A stretch of 64,000 nt of DNA from Ornithinimicrobium sp. F0845 (GTDB taxonomy: Bacteria > Actinomycetota > Actinomycetes > Actinomycetales > Dermatophilaceae): NCBI RefSeq assembly GCF_023015765.1, contig NZ_JALKAL010000011.1:68693-132692 (forward strand). The letters are read 5' to 3'. Below are positions 38,595 through 48,189 of the stretch, piece after piece. Positions within the stretch are counted from its first letter, which is position 1, and every line of letters begins with the position of its first letter. The notes beneath the pieces are model-generated. The model ran no database searches. It was given only the letters and a program-made list of their open reading frames with translations, and was not told the DNA's origin. Position numbers and translations under genes: made by a program.

Positions 38595-41149
38595 GGACTC
38601 TCCAGTTCGGGCCCGGCGGGCGGGACGCGCGGCTTAGGGGGCTGGGTGGCGGGCCGGGGGCGCAGGGCGCGCACCAGGCCGAGGACCAGGATGGCACCCG
38701 CGACACCGCCGAGCAGCCAGTAGATCCAGACGCCCGTCGGCCGGACCCGCACCTCGGTCTCCGCGACCTGCCCCACCGGCGTGCCGTTGGGCGTGCTCAG
38801 GGTGGTGTTCAGCGGCACGTTCCCGGCGGCGATGGCCTTGGCCCGGAACTGGACGGTTGCCCGCGACTCCGGCCCGATGGTGATCGGCTCGGGCTGCGCC
38901 AGGATCCGCAGCCGGGCGTTGCCGGGCCGGACCGTCATCCGCAGGTCGTCGATCTGGAGCGGGAGCTCGTTGGTCACGGTGATCAGGATGACGCCCTCGT
39001 CGGCGAAGAAGTTGATCGTGGTCGGGTTGATCGTCAGACCCTCGAGGATCTCCTGCGAGACCGCGGCGGCCTGCTCGACCGGTGCGTCCCACAGGTCGGG
39101 GTCCTGACGCCACCGGGCGGAGTACTGCCGGTCCAGGGCGCGCCACCACGTCTCGCACGCCTCCTCGCTGCCGGGCACGATCTCGCAGGCACCGTCCAGG
39201 TCGGCCCGCGCCTGCTCCACCCCGGTGATGCGCGCCGCGGTCAGCGGGCTCGGGCCGGGGCGGGAGTATGCCGTGAGGTCGCCTTCCACCGGTGCCGTCC
39301 CGGTGAGTGCCACCGGGGCCGGGTCGGCCGAGTCCAGCAGCTGGGTCGCGGTGGCCTGCGCCAGCCACGGCGCAGTCTCCGAGACGCTGACCAGGCGACG
39401 CAACGTGGTGGCGTCGACGGTGGCCGCGCGCGGGATCGCCACGACCACCGACCGGTCCTGTGCCGGCTGCTCCTGGTAGGTGGCGAGCGTCTCGGCGAGG
39501 AAGCGCTGGACGCCGCGACCGTCCCGCTCCGGCTCCCCGGCGGTTGCGACGATGCCGCTGAGCCGCTCGTCGTAGCCCAGCAGGGTGGTCCCCGAGGTGT
39601 GCGTCACCGCGGCCGACCCGGTGTGCGCGTCGTCGGTGACGGCACTGGAAGGCAGCACCGTCCCGGCCAGGGCGCCGTTGCCGACGCCCTTGGTGCCCAG
39701 GGCGCCACCGGCATGGGTCCAGACCCGGCTGAGCCGGTCGATCAGCTGGTCGTCGATGCTGGTGGCCAGCGGCCAGGCGACGTCGGTGCGGCCGGCGGCC
39801 ACCGGGGTCTGGGCCGGGGGGCGGCCGACCAGGGCGGCGACGTCGCTCACCTCCTCGTCGAGCTCCAGCATCGCGCCGGTGTCGGTGTCACCGACCGGGA
39901 GCCACCAGAGCTGCTCTTCCGGGACCGTCGCGAGCTGCTCGGCCAGGGCCCGGACCGCATCCTCGGTCGTCGGTGGCGTCGGCGGCTCGACCGGTTGCTG
40001 CGGTGCGTCGGGGTCGTCCGGGCCGCCGGTCGTGGTGGCCTCCGTCCCGTCGGCCGGGGGAGTCTCGGTCGCGGCGGGTGCGAGCGGTGTCGGCGCAGGG
40101 GACAACTCCCCATCGGGCTCCGGACCGGACGTCTGGGTGTCCGAGGACCCAGGTTGCGGCTCCTCAGGGGTGCTCGTGGCGTCGTCCCCTGGGTGCTCCG
40201 TCGGCTGCGACGTGGGCTGCTCGGTGGGCTCCTGGGTCTGCTCGGGCGTCGGCGTCGGCTCCTCGCCCGGTGGCGCCACGGCCTCGGTGAGCGACGCGAC
40301 GGGGTCCAGGGGCTCCAGGATGGCCGGGTCGACCACGAAGGTGGCTGCGGTCCCCGCCAGACCCTCCAGCAGCGCGGTGTTGCGCGACCCGGGCCCGATC
40401 GCCGCCGCCCAGGCGGCCGCCCTGGTCTCGTCATCGGGATCCACCAGGGCGGCACCCCCAGGCAGGGTCAGCGGCGCCACCCAGGCGATGTCGATCGGGT
40501 TGAAGCTGTCGTCCTCCGTCGAGCGCCACGGCAGGAAGGTGCGCAGCTCACTGCCGGCCATCGACTGGGCCTCCTGGCCCTCCGACGCCGGGGGCTCGGT
40601 CACCTCAATGCGCAGGGGGAGCGTGGCGAAGTCGAACCCGGGCTCAAGTGCCTCCGCCGGGGCGGGCGCGTAGAAATGCACGAGGGCCCCGGGGGCGAGG
40701 AGGGCACCGATGTGGTCCTCGGCGATCACGTTCGGCGTCGCCAGATCACCGGTCACCGCCCACGCGTCCACGGCCGCCCGGGTGTCCAGACCACGGTAGG
40801 CGGTGCTGACCCGCACGTCATGCACCATCACCGGGTCCGGGCCGGCGTTGCTCAGGGTGCCGGTGAGCAGGACGCCGGTGCCCGGTCCGGCGATCGCGGG
40901 TGTCACGGCGTCCAGGCGGACCTGCACCGGGACGAGGTCGGGATCGGCCGCGGTCACGTCCGTGGAGGTGGTGGGGATGGCGGTGGAGGTGGTGGTGGCG
41001 GCTGCGGTGGAGGTGGTGGTGGCACCTGCGGTGGAGGCGGTGGCGAGAGGCGCAGGGGCGAGCATGACCACGAGAGCCAGCGCCACGGCATACGACACGA
41101 ACACGAACAACGAACCGCGCCACCGGGGCACGGCACCTCTGCGGCTCAC
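38591..41149 (-). CDS. DUF6049 family secreted/membrane-anchored protein (Rv3909-like)
   Basis: An 852-residue protein with an N-terminal signal/anchor helix ([26 protein letters not shown]), a Thr/Ser/Ala-rich stretch, extracytoplasmic domains of unknown fold, a long Pro/Glu/Thr-rich disordered stretch (about residues 285-385, [17 protein letters not shown]...) and a C-terminal transmembrane helix ([21 protein letters not shown]). The order mutT-DUF6049-murJ is conserved with mycobacteria (Rv3908-Rv3910), implying a role in cell-envelope synthesis, unproven. GTG 41149 overlaps the Nudix stop (GTGA). Confidence 0.88.
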   Translation of the reverse strand: MSRRGAVPRWRGSLFVFVSYAVALALVVMLAPAPLATASTAGATTTSTAAATTTSTAIPTTSTDVTAADPDLVPVQVRLDAVTPAIAGPGTGVLLTGTLSNAGPDPVMVHDVRVSTAYRGLDTRAAVDAWAVTGDLATPNVIAEDHIGALLAPGALVHFYAPAPAEALEPGFDFATLPLRIEVTEPPASEGQEAQSMAGSELRTFLPWRSTEDDSFNPIDIAWVAPLTLPGGAALVDPDDETRAAAWAAAIGPGSRNTALLEGLAGTAATFVVDPAILEPLDPVASLTEAVAPPGEEPTPTPEQTQEPTEQPTSQPTEHPGDDATSTPEEPQPGSSDTQTSGPEPDGELSPAPTPLAPAATETPPADGTEATTTGGPDDPDAPQQPVEPPTPPTTEDAVRALAEQLATVPEEQLWWLPVGDTDTGAMLELDEEVSDVAALVGRPPAQTPVAAGRTDVAWPLATSIDDQLIDRLSRVWTHAGGALGTKGVGNGALAGTVLPSSAVTDDAHTGSAAVTHTSGTTLLGYDERLSGIVATAGEPERDGRGVQRFLAETLATYQEQPAQDRSVVVAIPRAATVDATTLRRLVSVSETAPWLAQATATQLLDSADPAPVALTGTAPVEGDLTAYSRPGPSPLTAARITGVEQARADLDGACEIVPGSEEACETWWRALDRQYSARWRQDPDLWDAPVEQAAAVSQEILEGLTINPTTINFFADEGVILITVTNELPLQIDDLRMTVRPGNARLRILAQPEPITIGPESRATVQFRAKAIAAGNVPLNTTLSTPNGTPVGQVAETEVRVRPTGVWIYWLLGGVAGAILVLGLVRALRPRPATQPPKPRVPPAGPELESP

Positions 41150-41628
41150 GCCGTCCCGGCCAACCTCGCCCAGGCGACCTGGGCGATCCGGCGCTCGTTG
41201 GGGAAGGTGAGCACGCGGTGCGCCTCGGTCAGCGGGCACCAGATGGCGTCGAAGGCCTCCTGGTCAGGATCCCCCTCGACCGACAGCTCGCCGCCCATGG
41301 CCTCGAGCAGGTAGTGGTGCACCCGTTTGTGGATCCGGTGCTGCGGCGTGGAGAACCAGTAGTCCACCGTGCCCAGGGTCAGCAGCACGCGGCCGATGAT
41401 GCCGGTCTCCTCGGCGACCTCCCGCTCCGCGGCCTGCTCCAACGTCTCACCGGGCTCCATGTGCCCCTTGGGCAGGCACCACTCGACCCGGCCGGCCCGG
41501 TTGCGCCGCGCGATGATCGCGATCCGCGCCGCGCCCTCGTGGATGTCGATGACGACGCCACCCGCCGAGGTCTCCTGCACCGACGGCAGATGGTTCTGCC
41601 ATCGGCGCGGAGGCGGAGCGGTGGTCAT
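41146..41628 (-). CDS. Nudix hydrolase (MutT4-like)
   Basis: A 160-residue Nudix protein. The box [23 protein letters not shown] fits the GX5EX7REUXEEXGU pattern, so it should hydrolyse a nucleoside diphosphate-X substrate. It is syntenic with Rv3908 (mutT4), divergent from the CCA-adding enzyme gene. ATG 41628 is chosen; GTG 41637 is three codons upstream and possible. The specific substrate (oxidised nucleotide or other) cannot be read from sequence. Confidence 0.9.
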   Translation of the reverse strand: MTTAPPPRRWQNHLPSVQETSAGGVVIDIHEGAARIAIIARRNRAGRVEWCLPKGHMEPGETLEQAAEREVAEETGIIGRVLLTLGTVDYWFSTPQHRIHKRVHHYLLEAMGGELSVEGDPDQEAFDAIWCPLTEAHRVLTFPNERRIAQVAWARLAGTA

Positions 41629-41685
41629 CTTGCTCACTCTAACGAGGCGGGGGCCCGTTCCGGTGCCGCGCGGGCCGTAGGCTTG

Positions 41686-43161
41686 ATGCTCGTGTCCAAC
41701 TCTCCGTCCGAGCCCGAGCTGCTGGCCCGCGCCGTCCGCCACCTGGCGCCGGTGCTGCCCGTGCTGAGCGAGCTCGGTGAGCGGTTCCGCGAGGCGGGGC
41801 ACGAGCTGGCGCTGGTCGGGGGACCGGTGCGCGACGCCTTCCTCGGTCGCTCCTCACCCGACCTGGACTTCACCACCTCCGCGCGCCCCGAGCAGATCGA
41901 GGCGGTGCTGGCGGGGTGGGCCGAGCAGACCTGGGACATCGGACGGGCGTTCGGCACCATCGGCGCACGGCGGGAGGGTCACACGGTCGAGATCACCACC
42001 TACCGCGCCGACGCCTACGACCCCGACTCCCGCAAGCCGGTCGTCGCCTTCGGCGACAACCTCGAGGACGACCTGGTGCGCCGGGACTTTACCGTCAACG
42101 CGATGGCGCTGCGCCTGCCCGAGATGCTCTTCGCCGATCCGCACGACGGCCTCGGTGACCTGGCCGCCGGGGTCCTGACCACACCGCATACTCCGCAGAT
42201 CTCCTTCTCCGACGACCCGCTGCGGATGATGCGTGCGGCCCGGTTCACCTCCCAGCTCGGGCTGGTGGTGACGCAGGAGGTGCGGGCAGCCATGACCGAC
42301 ATGGCCGGGCGTCTGGCGATCATCTCGGCCGAGCGGGTCCGGGACGAGCTGAGCCGGCTGCTGCTGGGGGCCGACCCGCGCGCCGGCCTGGAGCTGATGG
42401 TCGACACCGGGCTGGCCGACATCGTGCTGCCCGAGCTGCCGGCGCTGCGGCTGGAGATCGACGAGCACCACCGGCACAAGGACGTCTACGAGCACTCGCT
42501 GACGGTGCTGGAGCAGGCCATCGCCCTGGAGGACGAGCCGGGGGCCGAGGGGCCGGACCGCGTCGTCGGCCCTGACCTCGTGCTCCGCCTCGCCGCGCTG
42601 CTGCACGACGTGGGCAAGCCGGCCACCCGCCGGTTCGAGAAGGGCGGCGGCGTCAGCTTCCACCACCACGAGGTGGTCGGGGCCAAGCTCACCCGGGCGC
42701 GGCTGCGGGCACTGCGCTACGACAAGGACACCGTCAGGGCGGTCTCCCGGCTGGTCGAGCTGCACCTGCGCTTCCACGGCTACGGCGGTGGCGAGTGGAC
42801 GGACTCTGCGGTGCGGCGCTATGTCACCGACGCCGGCCCCCTCCTGGGCCACCTGCACAAGCTGACCCGGTCGGACTCCACGACCCGCAACCGGCGCAAG
42901 GCCGAGCGGCTGGCCCGCACCTACGACGACCTGGAGGCCCGGATCGCGCGCCTGCGGGCGCAGGAGGAGCTCAACGCCGTCCGCCCGGAGCTCAACGGCA
43001 ACGAGATCGCCGAGATCCTGGGCATCTCGCCCGGGCCGGTGCTGGGCCGGGCCTACAAGCACCTGCTCGCGGTCCGCCTGGACCAGGGCCCGATCGGTGC
43101 CGAGGCCGCCGCCGAGGAGCTGCGCCGCTGGTGGGCCGAGCAGCCCGAGGCTCAGGGCTGA
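41686..43161 (+). CDS. CCA tRNA nucleotidyltransferase
   Basis: A 491-residue class II nucleotidyltransferase that adds or repairs the tRNA 3' CCA (locus called pcnA in mycobacteria). The head domain has [20 protein letters not shown] with the metal Asp pair DLD, then [12 protein letters not shown] and [11 protein letters not shown]; the C-terminal HD domain has [14 protein letters not shown]. Since neither tRNA here encodes CCA, the enzyme is essential to use them. ATG 41686 has no Shine-Dalgarno, and TAGGCT just upstream could be a -10, so the mRNA may be leaderless; GTG 41692 is an alternative. Confidence 0.95.
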   Translation: MLVSNSPSEPELLARAVRHLAPVLPVLSELGERFREAGHELALVGGPVRDAFLGRSSPDLDFTTSARPEQIEAVLAGWAEQTWDIGRAFGTIGARREGHTVEITTYRADAYDPDSRKPVVAFGDNLEDDLVRRDFTVNAMALRLPEMLFADPHDGLGDLAAGVLTTPHTPQISFSDDPLRMMRAARFTSQLGLVVTQEVRAAMTDMAGRLAIISAERVRDELSRLLLGADPRAGLELMVDTGLADIVLPELPALRLEIDEHHRHKDVYEHSLTVLEQAIALEDEPGAEGPDRVVGPDLVLRLAALLHDVGKPATRRFEKGGGVSFHHHEVVGAKLTRARLRALRYDKDTVRAVSRLVELHLRFHGYGGGEWTDSAVRRYVTDAGPLLGHLHKLTRSDSTTRNRRKAERLARTYDDLEARIARLRAQEELNAVRPELNGNEIAEILGISPGPVLGRAYKHLLAVRLDQGPIGAEAAAEELRRWWAEQPEAQG

Positions 43162-43329
43162 CCGAGCGGTCCGTGGCGCGTTCCTGAGTGCCACCGCGGC
43201 ACTCGGTGCGGGTTCCGCTGTCGGCGGGTTCCGCTGTCGGTGCCCGTCGGCATACTGGCCCTGAGGCAGGTCCGGTCGGTGGTCAACTGGCCGGTCAGGC
43301 CCAGCCCACGCGATGACGGAAGGACGGCG

Positions 43330-43986
43330 ATGACCGAGCACGGACGGATGGGTGGGACGCCGGAGCGCCCGGCCCGCTTCTTTGCCTCAGCGGAGGAGTT
43401 CGACGCGTGGCTCGCCGCGCACCACGACAGTGAGACCGAGCTGTGGATGGGGCTCCACAAGAAGCACGTGCCGGATCACGGGCTGACCTGGGCAGACGCC
43501 GTCCCGGTCGCGCTGTGTTGGGGCTGGATCGACTCCGTGGCCCAGCGGATCGACGAGGACTCGCGGCGGCAGCGGTGGACGCCCCGGCGGGCGGGCAGCA
43601 ACTGGAGCGCGATCAACATCGCGCTCGTGGAGGAGCTGATCGCGGGCGGCCGGATGCAGCCCTCTGGCCTGGCCGTCTTCGAGGCGCGGCGGGAGGACGC
43701 CTCAGCCGTCTACTCCTACGAGCGCCCTGAGCAGGCCCTGACGGAGCAGTATGCCGCCCAGCTCGCGGCCTCCGCCGCAGCCACCGCCTTCTGGGAGGTG
43801 GCGCCACCGTCCTATCGCCGCCTGGCCCTCACGTGGGTGCTCACCGCCAAGCAGGAGGCCACGCGCGACCGCAGGATGACCCAGCTCGTGGAGGACTCCG
43901 CGGCGGGGCTGCTGATCCGCCCGCAGCGCTACGGCGACGTCCCGAAGTGGGTCGAGCGCGCCGCCGCCGCCGCAGCAGAGAGCTAA
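43330..43986 (+). CDS. YdeI/OmpD-associated family protein
   Basis: A 218-residue protein. RFFASAEEFDAWLAAHHDSETELWMGLHKKH... LTWADAVPVALCWGWIDSVAQRIDEDSRRQRWTPRR is the typical N-terminal half; the C-terminal YAAQLAASAAATAFWEVAPPSYRRLALTWVLTAKQEATRDRRMTQLVEDSAAG is the bacteriocin-protection/OmdA-like tail. The family protects against some stress in Salmonella and is widespread, but its biochemical role is unknown. It stands alone with a 168-bp upstream gap. Confidence 0.88.
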   Translation: MTEHGRMGGTPERPARFFASAEEFDAWLAAHHDSETELWMGLHKKHVPDHGLTWADAVPVALCWGWIDSVAQRIDEDSRRQRWTPRRAGSNWSAINIALVEELIAGGRMQPSGLAVFEARREDASAVYSYERPEQALTEQYAAQLAASAAATAFWEVAPPSYRRLALTWVLTAKQEATRDRRMTQLVEDSAAGLLIRPQRYGDVPKWVERAAAAAAES

Positions 43987-44104
43987 CGTCCTGCACCTAC
44001 GGGGTCCCGACCCTGTGGGTGCAGGACATAGTGGCGGAGGCGCGCGAGTCGGCGACCCGGCGTTTCGGCATACTGGGAGGACACCCAAGGATGCTGGAGG
44101 CAAC

Positions 44105-45076
44105 GTGCGTGCGGTCGTGGTCAGTGAGCAGGGCGGTCCGGAGGTCCTGGAGCTCGTCGAGCGGGAGACGCCAGAGCCCGGGGAGGGGCAGGTGCGGGTC
44201 GACGTCGCCGCGGCGGGCGTGAACTTCATCGACATCTACCAGCGCTCCGGTGCCTACCCGATGCAGACGCCGTTCGTGGCCGGCTCGGAGGGAGCGGGCA
44301 CGGTGAGCGCTGTCGGGGCCGGGGTCGACGGGGTCGCGGTCGGTGACCCCGTGACGTGGGCCATGGTCGCCGGGACCGGCTACGCCGAGCAGGTGCTGGT
44401 GCCGGCGGACCGGGTGGTGCCCGTCCCTGCCGGGGTGGACCCCGAGCTCGCGGCGGCCGTGATGCTGCAGGGGATGACCGCGCACTACCTGGTCGAGACC
44501 ACCTTCCCCGCCCGTGAGGGGCAGACCGCCCTGGTGCACGCCGCGGCCGGGGGCGTCGGGCTGCTGCTGTGCCAGCTGCTCGCGGCCAAGGGGGTGCGGG
44601 TCATCGGCACCACCTCGACCCCGGAGAAGGCCGAACTGGCCCGTGCCGCGGGTGCCTCGGACATCGTCTTCTACCGCGACCAGGACCTGGTCACCGAGGT
44701 GGAGCGGCTCACCGACGGCGAGGGTGTCCACGTCGTGTATGACGGGGTGGGCGCCACCACCTTCGACGCCGGTCTGCAGGTGCTCCGGCCCCGCGGGACG
44801 ATGGTCCTCTTCGGGGCCTCCAGCGGCCCCGTGCCGCCGATCGACCCGCAGGTCCTCAACCAGCGCGGCTCGCTCTTCCTCACCCGGCCCTCCCTGGCGC
44901 ACTATGTCGCCGACCGGGCCGAGCTGCTGGAGCGGGCGGGTGACGTGCTCGGTCGGGTGGCCGCCGGCACCCTCGACGTCCGCGTCGGGGGCCGGTACCC
45001 GCTGGCCGACGCCGCTCAGGCGCACACCGACCTCGCCTCGGGTCGCACGACCGGCAAGCTGCTGCTCCTTCCCTGA
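44105..45076 (+). CDS. quinone oxidoreductase family protein (zeta-crystallin type)
   Basis: A 323-residue medium-chain reductase without zinc ligands. The N-terminal GroES-like fold (VNFIDIYQRSGAYPMQTPFVAGSEGAGTV) is followed by the NADPH-binding motif ALVHAAAGGVGLLLCQL and VIGTTSTPEKAELARAAGA. It probably reduces quinones one electron at a time or other enones with NADPH. GTG 44105 follows GGAGG. Monocistronic as far as the window shows. Confidence 0.93.
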   Translation: MRAVVVSEQGGPEVLELVERETPEPGEGQVRVDVAAAGVNFIDIYQRSGAYPMQTPFVAGSEGAGTVSAVGAGVDGVAVGDPVTWAMVAGTGYAEQVLVPADRVVPVPAGVDPELAAAVMLQGMTAHYLVETTFPAREGQTALVHAAAGGVGLLLCQLLAAKGVRVIGTTSTPEKAELARAAGASDIVFYRDQDLVTEVERLTDGEGVHVVYDGVGATTFDAGLQVLRPRGTMVLFGASSGPVPPIDPQVLNQRGSLFLTRPSLAHYVADRAELLERAGDVLGRVAAGTLDVRVGGRYPLADAAQAHTDLASGRTTGKLLLLP

Positions 45077-45208
45077 CGGCGCACTGGCCGGTTCCCTGAC
45101 CGTCCCGCGACAGGCACAATGGGGAACCGATGGGGGAAGGCCTCCGTCACACCGCCGTCAGACACCAGGGGCCATGGGGGCCTGCCAGGACCGCAGGAAG
45201 GGACCGTG

Positions 45209-46864
45209 ATGACCCGCACGCGCGCCGCAAGCCTCGTGATCGCTCTCCCGCTCGCGCTGTCCGCGTGCGCCGATGGGGCACCCGACACCTCGGCGGTCGT
45301 GATGGGTCAGCAGCAGACCGCGGACGCGGACGCCACCACCTCCACGGCAGACCCCGGGTCGGAGGATCCCACCGAGGACGTGGCGGAGACTGCCGCCGAC
45401 CAGCCGGGACCGATCACCCGGTTCGACCAGGCCCAGCCCGCGGTGGTGCAGATCATCGCCACGGGCACCCTGCGTGACCCGGAGGTCGGGCTGTCGTCGA
45501 CGGCCGGCTCGGGCAGCGGCTTCCTGATCAGCCCGGACGGGTTGATCGTCACCAACAACCACGTCGTCACCGGGGCCAGCACCCTGGAGGTCTATGTCGG
45601 CGGCGACGACAGCACCAGCTATCACGCGTCGGTCGTGGGTGCCTCGGAGTGCAGCGACCTCGCGCTGATCAAGATCGACCCGGACGAGCCGATGCCCTAC
45701 CTGGAGTGGGCCGACGAGGTCGCGTCGCCGGGTCTCGACGTCTACGCCGCCGGGTTCCCGCTGGGCGACCCGGAGTACACCCTGACCAAGGGCATCGTCT
45801 CCAAGGCCAACGCCAACGGCGACATCACCGGGTCCTCCTCGATCGAGCACACCATCGAGCACGACGCGACCATCCAGCCGGGCAACAGCGGGGGACCGCT
45901 GATCACCGTCGACGGCGAGGTGCTCGCGGTCAACTACGCCGGGGGCACGCTGGCCGAGGGTGCCTCGCGCCAGTTCTGGGCCATCGCCGCCGGCCTGGCC
46001 GAGCCGATGGTCGAGAAGCTGGCCGACGGGGACACCGAGTCGCTAGGCATCAACGGGATGCCGTTCTTCGACGAGAAGCTGGCGCTGAGCGGCATCTGGG
46101 TCAGCGGGGTCAAGCCCGGCAGCCCCGCCTCCCGGGGCGGGCTGCTGCCTGGCGACATCGTGCTCAGCCTCAACGGCCTGCCGATGGCCACCGACGGGGG
46201 TTACCGCGACTACTGCGACGTGGTGCGCACCAGCGGCAGCAACGCGATGACCGTGGAGGTGCTGCGCTGGGACACCGCCGAGGTGCTCCGTGGGGAGATC
46301 AACGGCGACGACGGCCTGGTCCCGATCCTCTCCCTCACCGAGGAGGTGGGTGAGGACGTGCCGGACGGCGGTGAGACCGTCGACGACGGCACCCCGGTGC
46401 CGGCGTTCTACACCTACGAGACCGTCACCGACGACACCGGTGCCCTCTCGGTCGACGTGCCGTCGGTCTGGGACGACCGCCAGACCGCTCCCGAACTGTC
46501 CCCGGAAGGATGGGCATTCATCGGGGCCTCCGACGACATGGCAGCCTTCCGGTCCGGCTGGACGCACCCGGGGCTGGTCTTCTACCTGCGGCCCTACCAG
46601 GGCGACGAGTCGGACATCCTGAGCCACTACACCTACGAGGACGTGTGCGCCGAGCAGTACACCGAGGAGTTCTCCGACGTCATGTACTCCGGTCTCTTCC
46701 AGATCTGGAGCGACTGCCGCGACACCGACGGCATCGTGGTCAACCTGCTGTTCTCGAACAACGACCACACCTACACCGCGGTGATGACCACGTATGTCGC
46801 GACCGAGGCCGACCTGGAGGCGCTGGATCGGGCGTTCGCGAGCTTCACCGTCTACGACAGCTGA
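45209..46864 (+). CDS. HtrA-like S1C serine protease lipoprotein with PDZ domain
   Basis: A 551-residue exported protease. The lipobox LSAC at about residue 20 marks it as a lipoprotein. The catalytic triad is complete: His118 (TNNHVV), Asp150 (CSDLALIKI) and Ser227 (QPGNSGGPL). A PDZ domain follows (ALSGIWVSGVKPGSPASRGGLLPGDIVLSLNG). The last 150 residues (FYTYETVTDDTGALSVDVPSVWDDR... ) are an extra extracytoplasmic domain with a Cys pair (EDVCAEQY, SDCRDTD). It probably handles damaged proteins at the cell surface. Its end overlaps the convergent gene by 13 bp. Confidence 0.92.
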   Translation: MTRTRAASLVIALPLALSACADGAPDTSAVVMGQQQTADADATTSTADPGSEDPTEDVAETAADQPGPITRFDQAQPAVVQIIATGTLRDPEVGLSSTAGSGSGFLISPDGLIVTNNHVVTGASTLEVYVGGDDSTSYHASVVGASECSDLALIKIDPDEPMPYLEWADEVASPGLDVYAAGFPLGDPEYTLTKGIVSKANANGDITGSSSIEHTIEHDATIQPGNSGGPLITVDGEVLAVNYAGGTLAEGASRQFWAIAAGLAEPMVEKLADGDTESLGINGMPFFDEKLALSGIWVSGVKPGSPASRGGLLPGDIVLSLNGLPMATDGGYRDYCDVVRTSGSNAMTVEVLRWDTAEVLRGEINGDDGLVPILSLTEEVGEDVPDGGETVDDGTPVPAFYTYETVTDDTGALSVDVPSVWDDRQTAPELSPEGWAFIGASDDMAAFRSGWTHPGLVFYLRPYQGDESDILSHYTYEDVCAEQYTEEFSDVMYSGLFQIWSDCRDTDGIVVNLLFSNNDHTYTAVMTTYVATEADLEALDRAFASFTVYDS

Positions 46865-48180
46865 GCACTGACGGGAACGCCCGGCGCAGCAGCGCTCCGC
46901 TGGGGCCAGAAGGGGCGGGCCCGGGGAATGCACCAGATGCGCCACACCACCCACGCCCACCCGGCCATCCGGATCAGGATCGCCAGGGAGTAGGTCGAGG
47001 CGGGCAGTCCCTTGCCCGGGTCGCTGCCGAAGCCGATGTGCAACCAGGTCGCCTCGAAGTGGATGATCTCGGCCGCCGCCCAGATGAGGTGGTCGCGCCA
47101 GCTGACGCTTGACAGGGCCAGCAGGGGCAGGAGCCAGAGCCCGGACTGCACGGACAGGGACTTGGCCGTCAGGACCACCACGAGCAGCATCACTGCGGCG
47201 ACCTGCACGGCATCCGGCCGGCTGAAGGACCGGAAGGTCAGCCACCACCCGACCAGCATCGCGACCACCCACCCCGCCACGGCGGTGGCCGTGACGACCT
47301 CGGACCCCAGCGGGTGGCCCAACAGCTGGGGGATCAGCGCGGGGACGCCGTAGCCCGGACCCGCCTCCCACCAGCCCCGGGGTGCCACGAGCACCCCGTC
47401 GCCCAGCAGGAGGACCGCGGGGACGAATAGGGCGAGGGCGGCGAGCGGGGCGGCGACCAGAGCGGTCACGGCGTCCCGGCCGCGCCCGTCGCGCAGGCCA
47501 ACGAGCACCAGCGCGAGCAGGAAGACCAGGGGGAACGGGCGCACCAGGAAGGCCAGCCCTAATAGGGCCCCGGCCGCTGTCGGATGGCCCCGGGTCCACG
47601 CCCACCAGCCCCACATCACCAGTGCGATGCCGACCAGGTCCGTGGAGATGAGGGCGAGCACGACCAGGACGGGTGAGGCGGCCAGGTGCGCAATGTGCCA
47701 GGGGTCCTGGGGCAGCAGCGCGACGCCGGCCAGCACGGCTGCGGTGAGCAGCAGGAACGCCAGGGCAGCCCACGTGGCGAACACCCACTGCTGGGCTCCG
47801 ACGTCGGTGCCGGCTCGCGGCGTCACGAGCGACACGAGCCACATCGCCAGACCTGACAGGAGCGGCTGGTCGCTGCCGCCGCCGCTCCACGGGAGGGAGC
47901 GATCGCCCAGGGCGGTGGTGACGTGCAGGACCGGGATGTCGGAGTAGCAGGCCCGCCAGAACTGGTCCGGGTTGGCCCAGCCCTTGACCACGCAGTGGCC
48001 CTTCTGGAAGACGCCGAGCGCCAGCATCGTCCCGGCGAGGGCGATCAGCGCGGCAGCGACCCCCCGGAGACCGCGGGCACCGATCCGCGCGAAGCGACCG
48101 ACGGGTCCCCCGATGACACTGCTCGCCGTCGCCACCACCCGGTCGTGGCGCGAGGGCACGACATACGGCGGGCTCGGCAT
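46852..48180 (-). CDS. GT87-family polyprenyl-phosphate-dependent glycosyltransferase-like membrane protein
   Basis: A 442-residue protein with about ten membrane helices. The early extracytoplasmic loop CYSDIPVLHVTTALGDRSLPW has the acidic residue expected of GT-C enzymes, and GWWAWTRGHPTAAGALLGLAFLVRPFPLVFLLAL is typical of GT87. It follows the penicillin-binding protein gene by nine bases, as Rv0051 follows ponA1. GT87 members transfer mannose from polyprenyl phosphate to envelope glycolipids; this one's substrate is unknown. Confidence 0.88.
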   Translation of the reverse strand: MPSPPYVVPSRHDRVVATASSVIGGPVGRFARIGARGLRGVAAALIALAGTMLALGVFQKGHCVVKGWANPDQFWRACYSDIPVLHVTTALGDRSLPWSGGGSDQPLLSGLAMWLVSLVTPRAGTDVGAQQWVFATWAALAFLLLTAAVLAGVALLPQDPWHIAHLAASPVLVVLALISTDLVGIALVMWGWWAWTRGHPTAAGALLGLAFLVRPFPLVFLLALVLVGLRDGRGRDAVTALVAAPLAALALFVPAVLLLGDGVLVAPRGWWEAGPGYGVPALIPQLLGHPLGSEVVTATAVAGWVVAMLVGWWLTFRSFSRPDAVQVAAVMLLVVVLTAKSLSVQSGLWLLPLLALSSVSWRDHLIWAAAEIIHFEATWLHIGFGSDPGKGLPASTYSLAILIRMAGWAWVVWRIWCIPRARPFWPQRSAAAPGVPVSAQLS

Positions 48181-48189
48181 GGCGGCAGG

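Noticed and set aside
36864-38723. 619-codon frame opposite murJ
   Set aside because: Antisense shadow of conserved flippase code; composition (Gly/Asp/His/Gln) is an artefact of high third-position GC.
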